A model generated the notes under the pieces. It worked only from the letters and a program-made list of their open reading frames with translations. It made no database searches and was not told the DNA's origin. From NCBI GenBank assembly GCA_029945495.1, contig JAQSCR010000653.1:1-6610 (forward strand): 6,610 nt of DNA, read 5' to 3'. Positions 1 through 3,982 of this stretch are shown piece after piece. How positions within the stretch are numbered: the first letter of the stretch is position 1; each line of letters begins with the position of its first letter. Source of the DNA: Pseudolabrys sp. (lineage in GTDB: Bacteria; Pseudomonadota; Alphaproteobacteria; Rhizobiales; Xanthobacteraceae). Made by a program: the position numbers and the translations under genes.

Positions 1-391
1 GCAGGCCGAATTCGAGGTTCTGCGATTGCATCAGCTGCGCCAGCTCACCCCGGCTCAGCGCAGCGAGCGCCAGCTGCGCCGCCGTGGTGCGCGCGACCTC
101 GCCATTGGTGCAGGCGCGCAAGAAACCGATGCCCCAGCGGATCAGCTCGAGGTCGGGCGAGACGCGGATGGCGTCCTCGCCGCCCAGCAGCATGAAGGGC
201 AGCTTGCGCAGCATCGCCGGCGAGGCCATCGGCGCGACGAAGGCATAGCTGAGCTGGGCGCCATTGGCGGCGCTGGCCTCGGCGCCGGGGCCGAGATGGC
301 GATCGACGATGGTGACCTGATGGCCGGCCTCGGCGAGCCACCAGGCCGACGTCAGGCCAACGACACCTGCGCCAAGAACGCCAATTTTCAT
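1..391 (-). CDS. FAD-dependent amino-acid oxidoreductase (DAO/DadA type), N-terminal part
   Basis: The gene runs off the left edge; 130 N-terminal residues are visible. The reading begins MKIGVLGAGVVGLTSAWWLA, a dinucleotide-binding fold with the GxGxxG glycines at residues 7, 9 and 12 and an acidic residue (Asp30) at the end of the second strand, where FAD ribose is normally bound. It continues with NGAQLSYAFVAP near residues 43-54, a stretch typical of D-amino acid dehydrogenase (DadA)-like and DAO-family flavoproteins. Known members oxidise D-amino acids, glycine derivatives or related amines to imino acids, which hydrolyse to 2-oxo acids and ammonia. The substrate of this one cannot be told from the N-terminus. 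The ATG at 391 is chosen because the Rossmann motif follows at once; the ribosome binding site is weak (GAGG very close to the ATG). It is divergent from the LysR gene and probably controlled by it. A sarcosine- or glycine-oxidase-like role is the main alternative. Confidence 0.87.
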   Translation of the reverse strand, partial: MKIGVLGAGVVGLTSAWWLAEAGHQVTIVDRHLGPGAEASAANGAQLSYAFVAPMASPAMLRKLPFMLLGGEDAIRVSPDLELIRWGIGFLRACTNGEVARTTAAQLALAALSRGELAQLMQSQNLEFGL

Positions 392-447
392 CGCCTCATC
401 TCGCTGTCCCTGGCAGCCAGTCTAGGCTCCGCCGCCGGTCAAAATCG

Positions 448-462
448 ATGCGCAGGCCGCAT
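448..462. promoter_or_regulatory. LysR-type operator half, ATGC-N7-GCAT box 1
   Basis: The sequence ATGCGCAGGCCGCAT is an inverted repeat with 5-bp arms (ATGCG/CGCAT) and a 5-bp centre. It contains the T-N11-A signature (T449, A461) of LysR-type binding sites. It lies immediately upstream of the candidate -35 of the oxidoreductase gene, where an activation binding site would be expected. Binding by the adjacent regulator is inferred. Confidence 0.5.
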
Positions 463-463
463 T

Positions 464-478
464 ATGCAATATTTGCAT
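464..478. promoter_or_regulatory. LysR-type operator half, ATGC-N7-GCAT box 2
   Basis: The sequence ATGCAATATTTGCAT is a perfect inverted repeat with 6-bp arms around TAT, AT-rich against a GC-rich background. It carries T-N11-A (T465, A477), the LysR-type consensus. It sits one base from box 1, with centres 16 bp apart. It falls between the candidate -35 and -10 of lysR, so occupancy would plausibly repress lysR while supporting activation of the divergent gene. Confidence 0.6.
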
Positions 479-536
479 GATATAGTGCCTGGCGGGCGAC
501 TATCGTTGCGCACTCCAACATGGGCAGCCGGCCGGC

Positions 537-1493
537 ATGGATTTCAGGTGGCTTCAGGATTTCTTGAGTCTGGCGGAGGTGAGCAATTTCACCGAGGCCG
601 CCGCGACCCGGCATAGCTCGCAGCCGGCCTTCAGCCGTCGCATCCAGGCGCTGGAAGCCTGGCTCGGCGTCGAGCTGATCGACCGCTCCTGCTACCCGAC
701 CAAGCTGACCCCGGCCGGCGAGCGCTTCCGCCGCACCGCCGCCGACATGGTGCAGAACATGGTCGATGCCCGCGCCGGCATTCTCGGCGAGCCGGCCGCC
801 GGCCAGGAAACCATCACCTTCGCGCTGCCGCATACGTTGGCGATCACCCGCTTTCCGGAATGGTGGAAGACCTGGAGCACGGCGACCGGCGCGTCCCGCT
901 GCCGCCTGCTCGCCAGCAATGTGCATGATGCCGTCACCGCGCATGTCGCGGGCCTGGCCGACGTGCTGATCTGCTTTCATCAGGCGCAGCAGCCGATCTT
1001 CCTCGATCCCGATCATTACGACCGCGTCGCCATCGCCAGCGAATGGTTCCGCCCCTATGTCGCCGTCAAGCGCGGCCAGGCCGCGTTCAAATTGCCCGGC
1101 ACGGCCAAGTCGCCGTTCCCGCTGGTGAACTATTCGCCGAGCACGTTTCTCGGCCGCATGGTCGATCTCATCCTGCAATCGGCGCCGGTGCCGGTGCATA
1201 CCTTCACGGCCTGCGAATCCGATCTCGCCAGCGCCATCCATAATATGGTCGTCGCCGGCCACGGCATCGGCTGGCTGCCGGAATCGGCCGCCGCCGAGGC
1301 AGTCGCCAAGGGCCAGATCAAGCCGGCCGGCGACAATCGCTGGTCGGTGCCGCTCACCGTCTTTGCCTATTGCGACCGCTCGCGCAGCGGGCCGGCGGTC
1401 CAACGATTGATGGCGCATCTGCGGGCCTCTACTGTGGTCTATCTTGCCGACGGAGCGAAGTCGGCTTCTCTCTCTCAAGGCGCACGCTCATGA
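537..1493 (+). CDS. LysR-family transcriptional regulator, HypT/YjiE-like
   Basis: A 318-residue DNA-binding regulator of usual LysR length. The winged helix-turn-helix spans about residues 4-63: the stretch NFTEAAATRHSSQPAFSRRI (17-36) covers the scaffold and recognition helices, followed by LGVELIDR (43-50) and the wing with LTPAGE (57-62). A linker helix follows to about 85, then the periplasmic-binding-protein-like effector domain. The later blocks FPLVNYSPSTFLGRMVD (194-210) and VVAGHGIGWLPE (238-249) resemble, from memory, the E. coli HypT (YjiE/QseD) branch rather than the amino-acid LysR proteins such as ArgP. HypT itself responds to hypochlorite through methionine oxidation; whether that holds here is unknown. 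The start is chosen because MDFRWLQDFL aligns with the normal N-terminus; no clear Shine-Dalgarno sequence is seen. It is divergent from the oxidoreductase and 13 nt before the aminotransferase, so it is probably co-transcribed with the latter and controls both sides. Confidence 0.94.
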   Translation: MDFRWLQDFLSLAEVSNFTEAAATRHSSQPAFSRRIQALEAWLGVELIDRSCYPTKLTPAGERFRRTAADMVQNMVDARAGILGEPAAGQETITFALPHTLAITRFPEWWKTWSTATGASRCRLLASNVHDAVTAHVAGLADVLICFHQAQQPIFLDPDHYDRVAIASEWFRPYVAVKRGQAAFKLPGTAKSPFPLVNYSPSTFLGRMVDLILQSAPVPVHTFTACESDLASAIHNMVVAGHGIGWLPESAAAEAVAKGQIKPAGDNRWSVPLTVFAYCDRSRSGPAVQRLMAHLRASTVVYLADGAKSASLSQGARS

Positions 1494-1514
1494 CTCAGGT
1501 TCTTGCATGACTCA
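1490..1514 (+). repeat. Short direct repeat at the lysR-aminotransferase junction
   Basis: ATGACTCA occurs at 1490-1497 and again at 1507-1514, a period of 17 bp; the preceding C is shared too, making 9 bp. The first copy contains an ATG overlapping the lysR stop codon (ATGA), but it is out of frame with the aminotransferase. The second copy carries the start codon actually used. It may be the trace of a small tandem duplication, or chance. Confidence 0.5.
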
Positions 1515-2832
1515 CGTACTCCATCGTCAGATCGGTCACGACTACCCGGTCGCCGTGCGCGGCGAAGGCGTTTACATCTACGACGACACCGGCAAGCAAT
1601 ATCTCGACGCCACCGGCGGCGCCGCCGTGTCCTGTCTCGGCCATACGCATCCCGACGTCGTCGCGGCGATGAAGGCGCAACTCGACAAACTCGAATTCGC
1701 GCACACCAGCTTCTTCACCACGCCGGCGCTCGAAAGCCTGGCCGACGACCTCGCCGCGCATGCGCCGAAGGGAATGGGCCACACGTTCTTCGTCAGCGGC
1801 GGCTCCGAGGCGATCGAAGCCGCGCTGAAAATGGCGCGGCAATATTTCGTCGAACGCGGCGAGCCGCAGCGCCGTCATCTCATCGCCCGCCGCCAGAGCT
1901 ATCACGGCATCACGCTCGGCGCTCTCGCCATTGGCGGCCGCCTGGCGCCGCGCAAGCAGTTTGCGCCGCTGCTGATCGAGACGCATCACGTCTCGCCGGT
2001 CTACGAATATCGCGACCGCCGCGCGGATGAGACGCCGCAGGCCTATGGCGAGCGGCTGGCGCAGGAACTGGAAGCCAAAATCACTGAGCTGGGCGGCGAG
2101 AATGTCATCGCCTTCATCGCCGAAACCGTGGTCGGCGCGACGCTAGGGGCCGCGCCGCCGGTGCCCGGCTATTTCAAGCGCGTGCGCGAGATCTGCGACC
2201 GTCACGGCATTCTGCTGATTCTCGACGAAGTCATGTGCGGCATGGGCCGCACCGGCACGCTGCACGCCTGCGAGCAGGAAGGCATCGCGCCCGATCTGAT
2301 GGCCATCGCCAAGGGTCTCGGTGGCGGTTTCATGCCGATCGGCGCGCTGATGATCAGCGACACGATCTACAAGACGATCGCCGATGGCTCGCGCGTGTTC
2401 CAGCACAGCCACACCTACACCGGCCATCCGCTGGCCTGCGCCGCGGCGCTCGCCGCGCAGACCGTCATTCGCCGCGACAATCTGCTGGAGAATGTGCGCA
2501 CCCAAGGCGCGCGACTGACGCGCCGCCTGCAGGAGCGCTTCGGCAATCATCCTTTCGTCGGCGACGTGCGCGGCCGCGGCCTGTTCCAAGGCGTCGAACT
2601 GGTCGCCGACCGCGCCAGCAAGGAATCATTCGACCCGGCGCGCAAGATCCATGCGAAGGTCAAGCAGGAAGCCATGGCGCGCGGCCTGATGACCTATCCG
2701 ATGGGCGGCACCGTCGACGGCGTGCGCGGCGATCACATTCTGCTGGCGCCGCCATTCATCATCAACGGTGATGCGATCGATACGATCGTCGAAAGACTCG
2801 GTGAAGCCATCGACGCCGTTACCGGCGTTTAA
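1507..2832 (+). CDS. Class III PLP-dependent aminotransferase
   Basis: A 441-residue fold-type I aminotransferase of class III (omega-aminotransferase family), full length and cytoplasmic. It moves an amino group between an amine or amino acid and a 2-oxo acid through pyridoxal phosphate. Visible landmarks in order: the N-terminal YIYDDTGKQYLDATGGAAV block; S97-G98-G99-S100-E101-A102 for cofactor phosphate binding; Tyr132-His133-Gly in SYHG, where Tyr132 should stack on the ring; L239-D240-E241-V242, Asp240 contacting the pyridine nitrogen; Lys269 in AKGLGGG, the Schiff-base lysine; and T303-Y304-T305-G306-H307-P from the partner subunit. No key residue is missing. The start at 1507 is preferred over an in-frame ATG at 1444, which would overlap lysR by 50 bp and add 21 residues without family resemblance; a weak CAGG lies upstream. 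Substrate is not predictable: omega-amino acids, diamines, beta-alanine/GABA-like compounds or taurine-like compounds are all known for the class. Context favours amino-compound catabolism. Confidence 0.95.
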   Translation: MTHVLHRQIGHDYPVAVRGEGVYIYDDTGKQYLDATGGAAVSCLGHTHPDVVAAMKAQLDKLEFAHTSFFTTPALESLADDLAAHAPKGMGHTFFVSGGSEAIEAALKMARQYFVERGEPQRRHLIARRQSYHGITLGALAIGGRLAPRKQFAPLLIETHHVSPVYEYRDRRADETPQAYGERLAQELEAKITELGGENVIAFIAETVVGATLGAAPPVPGYFKRVREICDRHGILLILDEVMCGMGRTGTLHACEQEGIAPDLMAIAKGLGGGFMPIGALMISDTIYKTIADGSRVFQHSHTYTGHPLACAAALAAQTVIRRDNLLENVRTQGARLTRRLQERFGNHPFVGDVRGRGLFQGVELVADRASKESFDPARKIHAKVKQEAMARGLMTYPMGGTVDGVRGDHILLAPPFIINGDAIDTIVERLGEAIDAVTGV

Positions 2833-2870
2833 AAAAAGAAATTCGTATTCCGGCAATTGGCCGGAATACG
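2831..2870 (-). terminator. Hairpin with A-tract: minus-strand terminator-like element
   Basis: CGTATTCCGGC (2844-2854) pairs perfectly with GCCGGAATACG (2860-2870), an 11-bp stem with a 5-nt loop. On the plus strand there is no T-run after the stem, so it is not an ordinary terminator for the aminotransferase. Read on the minus strand, the stem is followed by AATTTCTTTTTTT, the form of an intrinsic terminator. There is no minus-strand gene to its right that it would serve. It could end antisense transcription, protect the 3' end of the aminotransferase mRNA, or be a protein-binding palindrome. The hairpin is certain; the role is inferred. Confidence 0.55.
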
Positions 2871-2918
2871 TGACTGTGCGGCCTGTTTATTGCAAGTACC
2901 GTAGCCTGAACAACCATT

Positions 2919-2924
2919 GGAGGA
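2919..2924 (+). promoter_or_regulatory. Strong ribosome binding site of the TAXI binding protein
   Basis: GGAGGA lies 8 nt before the ATG at 2933 and is the best Shine-Dalgarno sequence in the window. It decides this start over ATGs further upstream in the same frame (from 2768), which overlap the aminotransferase and place a non-secretory peptide before the signal sequence. A strong site fits the need for binding protein in excess of permease. Confidence 0.9.
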
Positions 2925-2932
2925 ATCTGCGC

Positions 2933-3907
2933 ATGAACTATAAAACAAAAACCACCGGCCTGGCAGCGGCCGGCTTGCTGGCCCTGCTGACCGCCGGCAC
3001 GCCCGCCGCGGCCCAGCAGAAATTCGTCACCGTCGGCACCGGCGGCGTCACCGGCGTGTACTACGCCGTCGGCGGCGCGGTGTGCCGTCTGATGAACAAG
3101 GATCGCGCCAAGACCGGCCTGCGCTGCTCGGTCGAATCGACCGGCGGTTCGGTGTTCAATGTCAACGCCATCAAGTCGGGCGAACTCGAATTCGGCCTGG
3201 CTCAGTCCGACATTCAGTTCAACGCCGCCAAGGGCGAAGGTCAGTTCAAGGGCAAGGCCGATCCCGATCTGCGCGCTGTGTTCTCGGTGCATCCGGAGCC
3301 GTTCACGGTTCTGGCGCGCAAGGAGGCCGGCGTCACCAAGTTCGAGGACTTCAAGGGCAAGCGCTTCAACGTCGGCAACCCGGGCTCGGGTACGCTGGCC
3401 TCGATGGAAGAGCTGCTGGCGCAGATGAAATGGACCAAGGCGGACTTCTCGCTCGCCGGCGAACTGAAAGCCGACGAACAGGGCACCGCGCTCTGCGACA
3501 ACAAGATCGACGGCTTCTACTATGGCGTCGGCCATCCGTCGGCCGCCATCCAGGATCCGACCACGGCCTGCGGCGCCAAGCTGATCTCGCTGACAGGCCC
3601 GGCGATCGACGCGCTGATCAAGGCGCATCCGTACTACGCCAAGGCGACGATCCCCGGCGGCATGTATGCCAACAACCCGAACCCGACGGAAACCTACGGC
3701 GTGCTGGCGACTGTCGTGACCTCGGCGAAAGTGTCGGATGACGTCGTCTACGCGATGACCAAGGCAGTGTTCGAGAACTTCGACGAGTTCAAGAAGCTGC
3801 ACCCGGCCTTCGCCAATCTCGATCCGAAGGCGATGATCAAGAACGGCCTGTCGGCCCCGCTGCATCCGGGCGCCGTCAAGTACTACAAAGAAAAAGGCTG
3901 GATGTAA
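2933..3907 (+). CDS. TAXI-family TRAP transporter solute-binding protein
   Basis: A 324-residue periplasmic binding protein of the TRAP-associated extracytoplasmic immunogenic (TAXI) family. It captures a small anionic solute and delivers it to a TRAP permease. The N-terminus is a signal peptide: basic residues to position 6, a hydrophobic core at about 9-22, and likely cleavage after Ala27 (PAAA/QQ). The mature protein begins with the strand and glycine loop VTVGTGGVTGVYYAVGGAV (32-50), then CSVESTGGSVFNVNAI (65-80) and GELEFGLAQSD (83-93), all typical of TAXI proteins. Later blocks are FKGKRFNVGNPGSGT (140-154), ALCDNKIDGFYYGVGHPS (186-203) and YYAKATIPGGMY (234-245). Four cysteines occur (51, 65, 188, 213), which could form two periplasmic disulfides. 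Known TAXI ligands include glutamate/glutamine and 2-oxoglutarate; the ligand here is unknown. The cognate permease follows after a terminator. Confidence 0.97.
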   Translation: MNYKTKTTGLAAAGLLALLTAGTPAAAQQKFVTVGTGGVTGVYYAVGGAVCRLMNKDRAKTGLRCSVESTGGSVFNVNAIKSGELEFGLAQSDIQFNAAKGEGQFKGKADPDLRAVFSVHPEPFTVLARKEAGVTKFEDFKGKRFNVGNPGSGTLASMEELLAQMKWTKADFSLAGELKADEQGTALCDNKIDGFYYGVGHPSAAIQDPTTACGAKLISLTGPAIDALIKAHPYYAKATIPGGMYANNPNPTETYGVLATVVTSAKVSDDVVYAMTKAVFENFDEFKKLHPAFANLDPKAMIKNGLSAPLHPGAVKYYKEKGWM

Positions 3908-3920
3908 TCCATCTGGCGTG

Positions 3921-3948
3921 AAGGGGCGGCTTCGGCCGCCCCTTTTTT
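3921..3948 (+). terminator. Intrinsic terminator after the TAXI gene
   Basis: GGGGCGGC (3923-3930), TTCG loop, GCCGCCCC (3935-3942), then six T's. The 8-bp GC-rich stem closed by a C(UUCG)G tetraloop is among the most stable forms, and the flanking AA/TT can extend the stem by two pairs. It lies 13 bp after the TAXI stop codon and 34 bp before the permease start, so it should reduce permease expression relative to the binding protein by partial read-through. Confidence 0.93.
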
Positions 3949-3971
3949 ATTTCAGGACTGAATGCGTTCGT

Positions 3972-3977
3972 GGGGGA
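3972..3977 (+). promoter_or_regulatory. Ribosome binding site of the TRAP permease
   Basis: GGGGGA ends 5 nt before the ATG at 3983 and favours that start. A second in-frame ATG at 3962 has its own AGGA (3954-3957) 4 nt upstream, so a protein seven residues longer remains possible. Confidence 0.6.
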
Positions 3978-3982
3978 ATGAT

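Larger units (their letters stand above)
392..536. promoter_or_regulatory. Divergent promoter/operator region between oxidoreductase and lysR
   Basis: This 145-bp spacer separates two outward-reading genes, the classical arrangement for a LysR-type regulator and its target. On the minus strand TTGACC (442 to 437) matches five of six bases of a -35 element, but the -10 at the usual distance (near 414-419, TGGCTG) is poor, as is common for promoters that need an activator. On the plus strand TATAGT at 481-486 is a fair -10 for lysR, with a weak -35 (CGCATT, 458-463) at 17-bp spacing. The two palindromes annotated separately lie just upstream of the minus-strand -35 and inside the plus-strand promoter. 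Promoter positions are inferred by eye. Confidence 0.5.

Noticed and set aside
26..616. Plus-strand frame of 196 codons over the oxidoreductase and the divergent spacer
   Set aside because: It overlaps the antisense of a recognisable FAD-binding N-terminus, crosses the promoter region and enters lysR out of frame.
462..1478. Long minus-strand open frame of 338 codons opposite lysR
   Set aside because: It mirrors a clear LysR gene; its product is rich in Arg, Gly, Ala and His without any fold signature, as expected for the antisense of GC-rich coding DNA.
1444..1506. Upstream start for the aminotransferase
   Set aside because: It would overlap lysR by 50 bp and add 21 residues not resembling class III N-termini; the ATG at 1507 fits better.
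2857..2895. Possible sigma70 promoter elements (TTGGCC, TTGCAA) before the TAXI gene
   Set aside because: No reasonable -10 hexamer lies at the required distance from either, so I cannot support a promoter call, although one probably exists here.
2768..2932. Upstream start for the TAXI protein
   Set aside because: It overlaps the aminotransferase, reads through the hairpin and buries the signal peptide 55 residues inside the protein.
2819..3865. Minus-strand open frame of 348 codons opposite the TAXI gene
   Set aside because: Same reason: antisense shadow of a well-conserved gene, with no family motif and no ribosome binding site of note.
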